From assembly GCF_035599575.1 (NCBI RefSeq), contig NZ_CP141179.1:186001-250000 (forward strand): DNA of 64,000 nucleotides, in the 5' to 3' direction. Numbering within the stretch: the first letter of the stretch is position 1; each line of letters starts with the position of its first letter. Positions 49,185-58,494 of this stretch are shown here, one piece after another. The position numbers and the translations under genes are program-made. This DNA is from Roseovarius sp. Pro17 (GTDB taxonomy: Bacteria; Pseudomonadota; Alphaproteobacteria; Rhodobacterales; Rhodobacteraceae). The notes below the pieces were generated by a model. It had not been told where the DNA came from, did no database searches, and was given only the letters and a program-made list of their open reading frames with translations.

Positions 49185-51194
49185 TCAAATGGATGTATCG
49201 CGCCGGCGCCCGGCGCGGTGCGCCGCCCGCGCGTCCTGAGCAGGATCGGCCTTGACAGGATCGCAGTATCCGGGATTGGAAGCGCTGGTCGGGGCCTCCT
49301 GCATTTTGATCGGTGCGTCGAAGGGCGTGTGGGTGCGCAGCCAGTCGCATAGCTGGGGCAGGGGCATGGGGTGTGCGAGGCCGTAGCCCTGCACCTGTGG
49401 GCATTTGGCCCGGCGTAAAATCTCCAGCTGGGCTTGCGTTTCGACGCCTGCGGCGATCACGTCCACCCCCAGAAGGGCGCAGAGCCGGATGATCGAACGC
49501 GTGATGACGCGCGCGCGCCCGTCATGCTGCAAACGGCAGATCATCGTTCGGTCCAGCTTGATCGCGTCGATTTCGACGGCAGACATGTGGGCGAGGCCCG
49601 CATAGCCTGTGCCGAAATCATCCAGCGCAACGCGCACGCCAAGGCGGCGCAGGCGCGTCACGGCGGCGGTTACGTCCAGCTCACCCCGGCTCATGATGGT
49701 CGTCTCGAGGATCTCAATGCAGATCGCGCCGGGGGGAAGGCCGCGCGATTGCAGCGCCCAGTCCAGCAACGCGGGATAATCGGCGTCTGCAAGGATCGAG
49801 CTGGAGACGTTCAGCGACATTCCCAGATCTGCAAACCCTTCGGCGTGCAGGGTCGCCAACGCGTCGAGCGCGGCGTTCATCGCAAGGTAGTCGACCTCGC
49901 TCAGCAGTTGGCCCTGCTCGGCCGCGGGCAGAAAATCACCCGGCACCAGCAGGCCGCGCGTGGGGTGGCGCCAGCGCAGCAGCGCCTCGCAGCCGGTCAC
50001 GCGGTTCTGGCCGATATGTACGATGGGCTGGAGATGGACGCAGAATTGCTGTTGCTCAATGGCGTCCAGAAGATCGCGACTCAGCTGCTGTTCGGCGCGG
50101 CAGCGGCGACCCAACTCGGCGGTATAGAGGACTGCGCGCCCGCGCCCACTGTCCTTGGCACTATAGAGCGCCTGATCGGCCTTTCGGATCAGCGCCTCGC
50201 CATCCGGCATGCTGCCCTCATCGCCCGCACTGGGCATGGCGGCGCCGATGGACACGCCCGGCAGCACGGTCTGATCCTTCCAGCTGAGTGGGCGCTCGGC
50301 AGCATTCAGCACGGCCTCGGCCCGGCGCATGAGGCGCGCAGGATCACCGATATCAAGGCAGATCAACAGGAATTCGTCGCCCCCCATGCGGCAGACCAGA
50401 TCGCCATCGAGCGCCACACCGACCAACGCCGACGCGACATGGCGCAGCACCGCGTCGCCCGCCGCATGGCCTAGCGTGTCGTTGATGTCCTTGAACTTGT
50501 CGAGGTCCAGTTGCAGTATGCCCATCGCGCCCGAACGCAGGCTGGAATGGGCAGCCGTCGTGGCCAGAAATTGCGACAGCTTCTTGCGGTTTCCGAGGCC
50601 CGTCAGGTCGTCGTGATGGGCCGCATGGTCCAGATCGTCCTTGACGTCCTGTAGGGCCGTCTGCACGCGTACCTGGTCCGAGATGTCGCGGCAGGTCACG
50701 ACGACCATCTTTTGCGCGTCGCCGGAACCGAGATCGATCAGCGCATGGCTTTGCTGGTTCCAGAACAGGCTGCCGTCGCGCCGCATATGTCGCGTCACGC
50801 GATAGGTGTCGAACAGAGAACTGCGCGTATCATAGCGGAATTCTGCCAGCTCCTCGGGGCTGGGTCGTGTCTCGGGTGGATTGATCAGTTCGGCGGGGTT
50901 GCGCCCGCGCGTCTCGGCCAGAGACCAACCCATCATCCGTTCCAGCGCGGGGTTCATCCACAGGACGCGCCCGCAAATATCCAGCAGGACGATCCCATCG
51001 CGCGCATGATCCAGAATGAGACCGGCCAGCCAAGTGCCCGCCGCATCGCCCGGCTGTGCGCCCGGCGCTGGCATCAACGGCGCCATGAGGTGGGCATACA
51101 TGCCCTCCCGGCCCCGCTCAACGTCGGGGCAGGCAGCACCAGTGCTGTTTGTCATTTTTTTGCGCGACACGCCTTCACCCGCTATTGCGCCCAT
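49185..51194 (-). CDS. PAS-GGDEF-EAL protein (c-di-GMP turnover)
   Basis: The product is at most 669 residues. A PAS domain (about 55-185; HARDGIVLLDICGRVLWMNP) is followed by GGDEF (about 190-355; DDLTGLGNRKKL, and an intact GGDEF in CRMGGDEFLL) and EAL (about 365-620). EAL residues look intact: EALLRW, LNVSSSI, ILETTIM, ALDDFGTGYAG, IKLDR and AAGVET. Both synthase and phosphodiesterase activity are therefore possible. No membrane helix is seen, so it is cytosolic. The start is uncertain: ATGs at 51155 and 51101 are also possible. Confidence 0.9.
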   Translation of the reverse strand: MGAIAGEGVSRKKMTNSTGAACPDVERGREGMYAHLMAPLMPAPGAQPGDAAGTWLAGLILDHARDGIVLLDICGRVLWMNPALERMMGWSLAETRGRNPAELINPPETRPSPEELAEFRYDTRSSLFDTYRVTRHMRRDGSLFWNQQSHALIDLGSGDAQKMVVVTCRDISDQVRVQTALQDVKDDLDHAAHHDDLTGLGNRKKLSQFLATTAAHSSLRSGAMGILQLDLDKFKDINDTLGHAAGDAVLRHVASALVGVALDGDLVCRMGGDEFLLICLDIGDPARLMRRAEAVLNAAERPLSWKDQTVLPGVSIGAAMPSAGDEGSMPDGEALIRKADQALYSAKDSGRGRAVLYTAELGRRCRAEQQLSRDLLDAIEQQQFCVHLQPIVHIGQNRVTGCEALLRWRHPTRGLLVPGDFLPAAEQGQLLSEVDYLAMNAALDALATLHAEGFADLGMSLNVSSSILADADYPALLDWALQSRGLPPGAICIEILETTIMSRGELDVTAAVTRLRRLGVRVALDDFGTGYAGLAHMSAVEIDAIKLDRTMICRLQHDGRARVITRSIIRLCALLGVDVIAAGVETQAQLEILRRAKCPQVQGYGLAHPMPLPQLCDWLRTHTPFDAPIKMQEAPTSASNPGYCDPVKADPAQDARAAHRAGRRRDTSI

Positions 51195-51287
51195 TCGAGG
51201 GAACCGTGACGGATGCCGCTTAATATCCGGTGGCCTTCACCCGGTTTTGTGTTTAGAAAAATCCACGAATTTTAGGAGATCGCGGCA

Positions 51288-51911
51288 ATGACCCTCACCG
51301 AGACTCCTGCTGCGCGCGCCCTGTCCCTGCCGCCGGCGCGCCCGGGCCGTGTGATCGGCCTCTTGGGCGGCTCGTTTGATCCGCCGCATGCGGGGCATGT
51401 GCATATCACGCGTGAGGCGCTTAAGCTGTTCGGTCTGGATGCAGTCTGGTGGCTGGTCAGCCCCGGCAATCCGTTGAAAGAGCATGGCCCCGCCCCGCTC
51501 GAGCGGCGTATGGAGGCGGCGCGCGCTATCATGCAGCACCCCCGCGTTCACATCAGCGATGTCGAAGCGCAGATCGGCGCGCGCTATACGGCCCGCACGC
51601 TGGCCGTCCTGCGCGCGGCGCGCCCGGATGTGCATTTCGTCTGGCTGATGGGCGCGGATAACATGGTGCAATTTCACCTGTGGCAGGACTGGCGCCAGAT
51701 CATGGAAAGTGTGCCCGTCGGCATTCTCGCACGTCCGGGGGCGCGGTTGGCCGCGCGCGCCTCGGTCGCAGCGCGCATATATGAGAGGGCGCGCGTGCCC
51801 CTGGTCGAGGCGCGCAATCTGGGGCGGATGCAGGCGCCCGCGTGGTGTTTTGCCAATGTGCCGATGATGGCGCTTTCGTCGACGGGGTTGCGCGCCGCTG
51901 GGGGCTGGTAG
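51288..51911 (+). CDS. nadD: Nicotinate-nucleotide adenylyltransferase
   Basis: The product has 207 residues. [20 protein letters not shown] holds the nucleotidyltransferase GSFDPxHxGH motif; the C-terminal LSSTGLR is the second motif. It adenylates nicotinate mononucleotide in NAD synthesis. AGGAG precedes the ATG. dacB follows 78 bp later in the same direction, possibly in the same transcript. Confidence 0.95.
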   Translation: MTLTETPAARALSLPPARPGRVIGLLGGSFDPPHAGHVHITREALKLFGLDAVWWLVSPGNPLKEHGPAPLERRMEAARAIMQHPRVHISDVEAQIGARYTARTLAVLRAARPDVHFVWLMGADNMVQFHLWQDWRQIMESVPVGILARPGARLAARASVAARIYERARVPLVEARNLGRMQAPAWCFANVPMMALSSTGLRAAGGW

Positions 51912-51989
51912 GACCGTCTTGGAGTTTGTGTGCCGCGCGGTCCAAGAACGCGATTGCGGCCCGCGCCCTGCTGCGGTTTAATCCGCACC

Positions 51990-53474
51990 ATGTCGAACCA
52001 CTTGTCCAGACGCTTTTTCCTCGGTGCCGCCCTGTCAGGGCTGACCGCCGCTGCCCATGCGGGCGCGCCTGCCGTATCCTTGCGCCCGCAGCTACGCCCC
52101 GCAGGATTGGCCAAACCGCCCGAAGCCGCCGCGCTGATCAAGGCCGCGCGCCTCGATGGCGAGGTGGGATATGCGGTGATCGACATGACAAGCGGCGTGG
52201 TGCTGGAAAAGCGCGATGGCGCGGACGGATTTCCGCCCGCCAGCGTGACCAAGGCGATCACGGCGCTCTACGCGCTGGATGCGCTGGGACCGACCTACCG
52301 CTTTCGCACGCGATTGGTGGCGACGGGACCGGTCGTCGATGGCGTGATCCAGGGTGATCTGGTGCTGGTAGGCGGCGGCGATCCGGTATTGGACACCGAT
52401 GCGCTGGCGAGCATGGCCGCCAATCTCAAGGCGGCGGGCGTGCGCGGTGTCAAAGGCGATTTCCGCGTCTTTGGCGGCGCGCTGCCGTTCGAGCGGGTGA
52501 TTGATGCGGCGCAGCCCGATCAGGTCGGTTACAACCCGGCGTTTTCCGGGCTGAACCTCAATTTCAACCGTGTGCATTTTCAATGGGTCCGCGCGGCGGA
52601 GGGCTATACCGTCACGATGGACGCGCGCTCGACCAAGTTCCGGCCCGAGGTACAGGTCGCGCGCATGAAGATCGCCGATCGCACTGGCCCGATTTATACC
52701 TACAGCGACGGCGGCGGGTATGATCAGTGGACTGTCTCGCGACGCGCCTTGGGTGAATCCGGCGCTCGCTGGCTACCCGTGCGCCACCCCGCCAGCTATG
52801 CGGGCGAGGTGTTCGCCAACCTTGCGCGCGATCAGGGGATCAAGCTGAGCAGTGTCAAGGTGCAGCAAGACGCGCCTGCGGGCGATACGCTGGTCAGCCA
52901 TCTCAGCGATCCGCTGCCGGACATCCTAAAGGGGATGCTGAAATACTCCAACAACCTCACGGCCGAGTTGGTGGGCATGACCGCTACGCTTGCGCGCACG
53001 GGCAGCGTCGCGTCTCTGGCAGCTTCGGGGCGCGAGATGACGGCTTGGGCGCGCGCCGATCTGGGGCTGGAGGGCGCGAACCTCGTGGATCATTCGGGCC
53101 TTGGCGCCGACTCGCGCGTTAGTGCGCGTGCGCTTGCCCGGGTGCTGACCGTGGCCCATCGCAGCGCGGCGTTGCGCCCCATGCTCAAGCCCTTTCGGAT
53201 GCGCGGCGCGAATGGCAACTTTGATGAGGCGCACCCCATCCGCGTCGAGGCCAAAACCGGCACGCTGCATTTCGTCAGCGCTCTGGCGGGTTATGCGACC
53301 GGCCCGTCCGGGCGGCCACTCGCCTTTGCGATCTTTGCCCATGATGCCGACCGCCGCGCCGCCATTGCCGGGTCCAGCGACGACAGACCGCCGGGTGGTG
53401 CTGCATGGAACCGGCGCGCCAAAGGCCTGCAACAAGCCCTGATTGAGCGGTGGAGCGCCGCTTACGGCGGCTGA
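51990..53474 (+). CDS. dacB: D-alanyl-D-alanine carboxypeptidase/endopeptidase (PBP4 type)
   Basis: The product has 494 residues. The N-terminus SNHLSRRFFLGAALSG has a twin-arginine-like signal. Active-site motifs are SVTK (Ser85), YSNN, and KTGTL near residue 425. A large insert between SVTK and YSNN is as in PBP4. It trims and cuts D-Ala cross-bridges in peptidoglycan. I chose ATG 51990; the frame upstream is not family-like. Confidence 0.93.
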   Translation: MSNHLSRRFFLGAALSGLTAAAHAGAPAVSLRPQLRPAGLAKPPEAAALIKAARLDGEVGYAVIDMTSGVVLEKRDGADGFPPASVTKAITALYALDALGPTYRFRTRLVATGPVVDGVIQGDLVLVGGGDPVLDTDALASMAANLKAAGVRGVKGDFRVFGGALPFERVIDAAQPDQVGYNPAFSGLNLNFNRVHFQWVRAAEGYTVTMDARSTKFRPEVQVARMKIADRTGPIYTYSDGGGYDQWTVSRRALGESGARWLPVRHPASYAGEVFANLARDQGIKLSSVKVQQDAPAGDTLVSHLSDPLPDILKGMLKYSNNLTAELVGMTATLARTGSVASLAASGREMTAWARADLGLEGANLVDHSGLGADSRVSARALARVLTVAHRSAALRPMLKPFRMRGANGNFDEAHPIRVEAKTGTLHFVSALAGYATGPSGRPLAFAIFAHDADRRAAIAGSSDDRPPGGAAWNRRAKGLQQALIERWSAAYGG

Positions 53475-53853
53475 TGCGCGCCTGTTGTCCGCTAGGATTT
53501 AATTAAGTTCCTAGCTGAATCCACCGTCGCGCAACCCACCCTCATCGGTGCTGACGCAATAGTCGCTCCCGATCGTCGCAAGGCTCCAGCGCACCCCAGC
53601 GTCTTGGTCTGTGGAGGGGCAGGGCTAAAGAGTTTCCAGTCGTTTAAGGCGATACTAGGCTGGATGACGGTGGCGCGTCGGTTTCGATCCGGTCAAAGGC
53701 GTGCGGCAGGCGCAATATCTAATCCTACGCAAGACCTCCACCGCCAAGCGTCTGCACTGCCGCCCGGGCTATGCTCTTGGTGCACGTCTGATGCCTGAAA
53801 CCGCCCTTGCACAGCGCGTCGCCATCCACTAATTGAAACGCACCACCACGGCA
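53475..53853. other. 379-bp region between dacB and tRNA-Cys
   Basis: No complete gene is visible. On the minus strand a run of about 38 codons ending at 53511 (WSLATIGSDYCVSTDEGG, then LRDGGFS) looks like the tail of a coding sequence but has stops upstream, so it may be a gene fragment. An AT-rich inverted repeat, GCTAGGA (53491-53497) with TCCTAGC (53509-53515), covers its end and may act as a weak terminator for dacB. Confidence 0.4.
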
Positions 53854-53927
53854 GGCGAGTTGGCGGAGTGGTGACGCAACGGATTGCAAATCCGTGTACA
53901 CCGGTTCGATTCCGGTACTCGCCTCCA
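53854..53927 (+). tRNA. tRNA-Cys (anticodon GCA)
   Basis: All arms pair: acceptor GGCGAGT with ACTCGCC (53917-53923), anticodon stem ACGGA with TCCGT around the loop TTGCAAA (anticodon GCA at 53886-53888), and T-arm ACCGG with CCGGT around TTCGATT. The discriminator is T, as expected for tRNA-Cys, and CCA is encoded. An integrase remnant points toward its 3' end, so this gene probably served as an attachment site. Confidence 0.97.
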
Positions 53928-53949
53928 ATTTTTTCAAAAGGTTAGCACC

Positions 53950-54372
53950 TGACGTAATAATTCGCGATTGAACGTCTAAACAAATGTCTACATTCTGCCG
54001 TCGTTCTGTTCGCTTTTGCTGCGCTTGAACGGCTCTGATCTTTTGTCGCACCTTCTTGATGTGATGCAGAACCATCGCAGGACTCTGGCCCGTGACAGCT
54101 GCAATCAGGTCGTCACCACAGCACACCTCTAGAAGCTCACAGGCAGCGTTGTAGCTCCATCTGTGTATATCGAAGCTCAAGGGACGACTCCGCCCCCGAC
54201 TTTCCTGACGGCCTGTGACGCATCGCGATAAGACCAGCGGTTAGTCCCCCGCGCACTGGTTATGATAAGGGCTGAGTGGCGGCTTGCGGCGTCTAGACCC
54301 GCTTGGAGATCGGGCAGGATTGGAACCCAGAGCTTTTTTTTCGTTTGCTCTGTCGCAAAAAATTGCGCTGCA
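53950..54372 (-). pseudogene. Tyrosine recombinase (integrase) C-terminal remnant
   Basis: Two minus-strand pieces form one C-terminal half. The first, KKKLWVPILPDLQAGLDAAS then NRWSYRDASQAVRKVGGG, breaks near 54181. A one-base shift continues it as PLSFDIHRWSYNAACELLE, LIAAVTGQSPAMVLHHIKK and VRQKIRAVQAQQKRTE. The nucleophile Tyr normally found in the AMxxHY context is His here. The N-terminal half is missing, cut off where the IS3 remnant begins. The gene is thus dead by truncation, frameshift and active-site loss. Confidence 0.8.
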
Positions 54373-54645
54373 TTAATGTTGAACCAGTGAGGTGCCCCTA
54401 GTTTTCCAGATACCTGCATTGTTCGGTTTCGACTGTCTTGCATGATGGTCAATGGGTAACAGCATGCTGTTGTTCGCATGCTTGCGGGTCCGGTTGTAAA
54501 ACATCTCAATGTAATCGAACACGTCTTGCCGTGCGGCGTCGCGTGTGAGGTATGTCCGCCGCCTGATCCGTTCCCGTTGAGGAACCGCCTCACGCGCCGA
54601 TGGGTTGTAGTCGGCACACCGGTTGAGGTGGAACGCATCTGAGCC
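54373..54645 (-). mobile_element. IS3-family insertion sequence remnant (transposase OrfB C-terminus)
   Basis: On the minus strand the segment RERIRRRTYLTRDAARQDVF then DYIEMFYNRTRKHANNSMLL is the C-terminal end of IS3-family OrfB, about 60 codons (54591-54400). The IS end is probably TGAGGTGCCCCTAGTTTTCC at 54388-54407. The rest of the element, including OrfA, the DDE core and the other end, is gone. It sits exactly where the integrase homology stops, so it inserted into the integrase gene before both decayed. Confidence 0.75.
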
Positions 54646-54679
54646 AATTCGAAAACCCTTTGACGTCGAGGAGATCGTC

Positions 54680-54877
54680 ATGAATTTCACTGCCACCGCA
54701 TCGGGCCCGCAACCGGGGAATCCCGGCCCCAAAAACCCGGGAATGCCAGACCCGGCGCCTCCGGAGATTCCGAATGATCTGCCGCCCGAAGGCGTACCGC
54801 AGCCCCCCATCGAAACACCCCACGATCTGCCCAATGAGACGCCGCCGCAGCCCCCGCGCGAGGTGCCTGGCACATAG
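54680..54877 (+). CDS. Small proline-rich protein
   Basis: The product has 65 residues, about one third proline, with repeated PP-E/Q-x-P patterns (PPEIPNDLPPEGVPQPPIET). There is no signal peptide, Cys or hydrophobic helix, so it is probably disordered. GAGGAG lies six bases before the ATG, an excellent ribosome site, which is the main reason to accept the gene. Function unknown. It borders the tRNA-Cys scar and converges on the transglycosylase gene. Confidence 0.6.
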   Translation: MNFTATASGPQPGNPGPKNPGMPDPAPPEIPNDLPPEGVPQPPIETPHDLPNETPPQPPREVPGT

Positions 54878-54930
54878 TCGTTTCGCGCGCGAAACGGGAC
54901 CACCTTGGCTCCGGCGCCGCCGGAGCGGCG

Positions 54931-56103
54931 TCAGTCGAGGTTACGCAAAAGCTCGGGCGAGGGTGCGCCAGTCGTAGGCAGGCCGCGGCTAGACTGATAG
55001 GCGCTGATCGCGCTGCGCGTTTTGGGGCCGATCACGCCATCGGTGCCGCCAGTATCGAAACCGCGCGCCGTCAGTCGGGTCTGCAGCGTGATGCGATCCT
55101 TTTTGGTCAGGCCGGTGGCGTCTGGCGGAAAATTCCCCTTCAGCGGCCCAGCGCCGCCGATGCGGTCAGACAGGTGACCGACACCAATCGCGTAGGCATC
55201 GGAATTGTTGTAGCGCTTGATCGCGCGGAAATTGCCGGTAACGGCAAAGCGCGGCCCACCCGGCTGAGGCTGGATCACGGTTCCACTCGCTGCCTCGCCT
55301 GACGCCAGCTCTCGACCCCAAGGGGTGCCACGGCTCCAGCCGCTTTTCGCCAGATAAGCGGCGGTCGAGGCCAGTGCGTCGCTGGGATCTTCGGACCAGA
55401 TGTCGCGCCGCCCATCGCCGGTGAAATCCACGGCAAAAAGTTGATAGGACGTAGGGATGAATTGCGTATGACCCATCGCGCCTGCCCATGATCCGGTCAT
55501 GCGGTCGGCAGTGATGTCGCCGTTCTGGATGATCTTGAGCGCCGCGACCAGTTGCTTTTCAAAGAAAGCGCCGCGCCGGCCATCATAGGCTAGCGTCGAG
55601 GTGGCCGAGATCACCGGCACGTTCCCGCGCCGCTCGCCATAAAAGCTCTCTAACCCCCAAATCGCCGCGATAATGCGCGCGTCAACGCCGTAGCGATTCT
55701 CAAGCGCGCTCAGCGTGGAGCGGTGGCGGGAGTAGGCCGCGCGGCCCTTTGTGATTCGCTCGTCCGAGGCGGCGATGGACAGGTAATCCTCCAGCGTGCG
55801 GGTGAATTCCGTCTGGTTGCGGTCGCGCGTCACCACGCCGGGCAGATAGCCCGCGCCACGAAATGCCGACGCCAAGGTGCCGTTCGTGATACCGTAACCG
55901 CCCGCGCGTCCGCGAAACGCGGCAACCCAAGCGTCGTAGCCCGCATTGGCGCTAGGTCGCAGATCATCCGCCAATGGGGCCTCTGCGGCGCTTGCGCTGC
56001 CGCCCTGCGTCGACATTCCTCGCATGTCGCCGCAGGCCGACAGGCCTAGCGCCGCCAAGCCCAAACCGAAATGCCGCCGTGTCAGAATTGGATCGTTGCT
56101 CAT
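54931..56103 (-). CDS. MltB-family lytic murein transglycosylase, lipoprotein form
   Basis: The product has 390 residues. The signal LTRRHFGLGLAALGLSACGD combines a twin-arginine-like motif with a lipobox ending LSAC, so it is a likely lipoprotein. The catalytic domain shows YGVDARIIAAIWGLESFYGE with the catalytic Glu and GSWAGAMGHTQFIPTSYQL. A C-terminal PG_binding_1 domain (LQTRLTARGFDTGGTDGVIG) follows. It is a paralogue of the soluble enzyme at 32743; the pair may work in different layers of the envelope. Confidence 0.92.
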   Translation of the reverse strand: MSNDPILTRRHFGLGLAALGLSACGDMRGMSTQGGSASAAEAPLADDLRPSANAGYDAWVAAFRGRAGGYGITNGTLASAFRGAGYLPGVVTRDRNQTEFTRTLEDYLSIAASDERITKGRAAYSRHRSTLSALENRYGVDARIIAAIWGLESFYGERRGNVPVISATSTLAYDGRRGAFFEKQLVAALKIIQNGDITADRMTGSWAGAMGHTQFIPTSYQLFAVDFTGDGRRDIWSEDPSDALASTAAYLAKSGWSRGTPWGRELASGEAASGTVIQPQPGGPRFAVTGNFRAIKRYNNSDAYAIGVGHLSDRIGGAGPLKGNFPPDATGLTKKDRITLQTRLTARGFDTGGTDGVIGPKTRSAISAYQSSRGLPTTGAPSPELLRNLD

Positions 56104-56451
56104 GCCTGCCTCGCTTATTTTGACTTTTGCGCCAGCATAAAGGATCGCGAGCGTATTAAAAGCAGCCGCATGCCCGAGGCGGGGATTATCGCCAGTGCCG
56201 GATTGCTACCGTCGCTGCGTGTTGCAGGAAGGATGCGCAAGGCGAATTTGCAACAATTCACTCACCTTAGGGTTGATTGCGCCGTGTAAATATCGCAAAA
56301 GATGCGAAACTTGGCTCTCGGCTGAATACGATGCCGTTCCGCCGCGTTGCCCCAAAAATGAACGTAGTGCGACTTGGCGATGGCGGGCCGGGACGGGCAC
56401 GCCCCGTAGAACCCTTTTAACTAATAGCTGACTTGGGGAAAGGCGCCCAGA
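56104..56451. other. 348-bp divergent intergenic region
   Basis: It must hold promoters for the transglycosylase (leftward) and the CapD-like gene (rightward). I see no convincing sigma-70 boxes, repeats or small gene. GGGGAAAGG near 56436 is the ribosome site for the CapD-like gene. Confidence 0.5.
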
Positions 56452-58395
56452 ATGTTTAACGGTGCCCTTATTCACCTTCTGACGCTCCGGCGTGCGCATA
56501 AGCGTGTTCTGCAATTGATGGCCGATGCCGCGCTGCTGATGATCAGCTATGTCGGCGCAGCGGTTCTGGGCGGCGCAGGGTCGGCGGTAACGGCGGCGCC
56601 ATTCTGGCAGGCGGCGCTGGTGTTTGTGCCGGTCAGCTTGCTGGTCTTTGTGCGGCTGGGATTTTATCGCGCGGTCGCGCACTACCTCTCGATGCAGCTA
56701 TTGATGGCGATCCTTGTCGGCGTGGTGGCTTCGGCGTCGGTGATGCTGTCGGCGGTTAACCTGATGCGCGTGCCTTTGCCATGGTCCACCGCGCTGATCT
56801 ATGCGCTGATTGCGATGATTGTGCTGGGCGGGCTGCGCATGGCGCTGCGCGAGCTGCTTCAGCGCCATGCATCCGAGGGACGCAAGCCGGTGCTGATTTA
56901 TGGCGCGGGCCGGGCGGGGCGCCAATTACTCGATTCGCTGCGTGAGCAGGGGGAGTTTGTGGTCGTCGGCTTTGTCGATGATGCCGTTACGCTGCATGAA
57001 TCCGAAGTCGGGGGCATCCCTATCCACGACCCTGCGCGCCTTGGGCGTCTGATCCAGATTTACGGCGTTCAGCTTGTTTTGCTGGCCGTTCCCAGTGCGT
57101 CGCGCGTCCAGCGGCGCGAAATCGTCGAGCGGCTGGAGACGCTGCCGGTGCGCGTGCAGACCATCCCCGGCATGTCCTCCATCCTGTCTGGCAAGTCGCG
57201 CATGAGCGATCTGCACGACATTGCCATCGAAGACGTGCTGGGCCGCGATCCTGTCCCGCCGATGATGCCTCTGATGATGGGCGATATCCGGGGCAAGTCG
57301 GTCATGGTCACTGGCGCGGGCGGATCGATCGGGGGCGAACTGTGTCGCCAGATCATCCAGCAGTCCCCCCGAACGCTGATCCTGTGGGAGCTGTCCGAAC
57401 TGGCGCTCTATACACTCAACAACGAACTGAGCGAGACGATCGAGGCTGACGGTCTGAACGTGCAACTGGTGCCGCTCATGGGGTCTGTCCAGAACCCGCG
57501 CCGCCTGACTGCGGCGATGACGCGGTTCGGGGTGCAGACAATCTATCACGCCGCCGCATACAAGCATGTCCCGCTGGTCGAACAGAACGTCGTCGAAGGG
57601 CTGCGCAACAACGTTTTTGGCACCCGTGTCGTTGCCGAATGCGCCATTCAGGCGCGCGTTGAATCGGTGATCCTGATCTCGTCCGACAAGGCGGTGCGCC
57701 CGACCAACGTGATGGGTGCCTCCAAGCGTCTGGCCGAGCTGATCTGCCAGGCTGCCGCGCGGCGGCAGTCCGATACGGTCTTTTCCATGGTGCGGTTCGG
57801 CAATGTCCTGGGGTCGTCAGGGTCAGTCATCCCGCGCTTTCGCGCACAGGTTGAGCGGGGCGGGCCATTGACGGTGACGCATCCCGACATCACACGCTAT
57901 TTCATGACCATTCCAGAGGCTGCGCAGCTGGTGATCCAGGCCGGGGCGATGGCGACGGGGGGCGACGTATTCGTGCTGGATATGGGCGAGCCGCTCAAGA
58001 TCGTCGATCTGGCTGACCGTATCATCCGGTTGAGTGGGCTGACACCCTATCACCTCCCCGACCATCTCCCTGACGATGGCACCACGCGCGAGGGCGATAT
58101 CGCCATCCGTTTTACCGGGCTGAGACCGGGGGAAAAGCTGTTCGAAGAACTTCTTATCGGCGAGACGGCAGGCCCGACCCAACACCCGCGCATCATGACC
58201 GCAAGCGAGACATGCCTCGCACCGGATCAGTTGGACATGTTGCTGGACGATCTGCTGGTCGCGTGCAAGATGCAGGACATCGCCGCGCTGCGCCGCCTCA
58301 TCGCCGCCGCACCGCTGGGCTATACACCGTCGGGCCCCGCCGCCGATCTGCTGGGCGGGGATCAGGACGCCGCGCCGCGCGAAGCAGCGGAATAA
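56452..58395 (+). CDS. CapD/WbpM-like nucleotide-sugar epimerase/dehydratase
   Basis: The product has 647 residues. Four N-terminal membrane helices (about 20-125) are followed by a first Rossmann unit, PVLIYGAGRAGRQLLDSL, and a catalytic SDR unit with MVTGAGGSIGGELCRQI near residue 285. The active-site region is LISSDKAVRPTNVMGASKRL; Ser-Asp-Lys with downstream MGASK is typical of membrane-bound UDP-GlcNAc 4,6-dehydratases such as WbpM and PglF. It makes UDP-4-keto-6-deoxy sugars for surface glycans. No glycan cluster surrounds it. Confidence 0.9.
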   Translation: MFNGALIHLLTLRRAHKRVLQLMADAALLMISYVGAAVLGGAGSAVTAAPFWQAALVFVPVSLLVFVRLGFYRAVAHYLSMQLLMAILVGVVASASVMLSAVNLMRVPLPWSTALIYALIAMIVLGGLRMALRELLQRHASEGRKPVLIYGAGRAGRQLLDSLREQGEFVVVGFVDDAVTLHESEVGGIPIHDPARLGRLIQIYGVQLVLLAVPSASRVQRREIVERLETLPVRVQTIPGMSSILSGKSRMSDLHDIAIEDVLGRDPVPPMMPLMMGDIRGKSVMVTGAGGSIGGELCRQIIQQSPRTLILWELSELALYTLNNELSETIEADGLNVQLVPLMGSVQNPRRLTAAMTRFGVQTIYHAAAYKHVPLVEQNVVEGLRNNVFGTRVVAECAIQARVESVILISSDKAVRPTNVMGASKRLAELICQAAARRQSDTVFSMVRFGNVLGSSGSVIPRFRAQVERGGPLTVTHPDITRYFMTIPEAAQLVIQAGAMATGGDVFVLDMGEPLKIVDLADRIIRLSGLTPYHLPDHLPDDGTTREGDIAIRFTGLRPGEKLFEELLIGETAGPTQHPRIMTASETCLAPDQLDMLLDDLLVACKMQDIAALRRLIAAAPLGYTPSGPAADLLGGDQDAAPREAAE

Positions 58396-58494
58396 CGCCA
58401 CTTTTATGGCTCGGTTAGGGGCACAGTGCCGTTGCTCATGCCGGATATCTGTGGCAAAATATTCGCTGAAACACTTGAATGGACGAATTTTGCC

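Noticed and set aside
53725..53950. C-terminal extension of the integrase across tRNA-Cys
   Set aside because: The part reading TGIEPVYTDLQSVAS is the antisense of the tRNA itself, a known artefact.
54590..54903. Glycine-rich N-terminal part of a long minus-strand frame leading into the IS3 remnant
   Set aside because: It is the antisense of the proline-rich gene; only the last 60 or so codons resemble a transposase.
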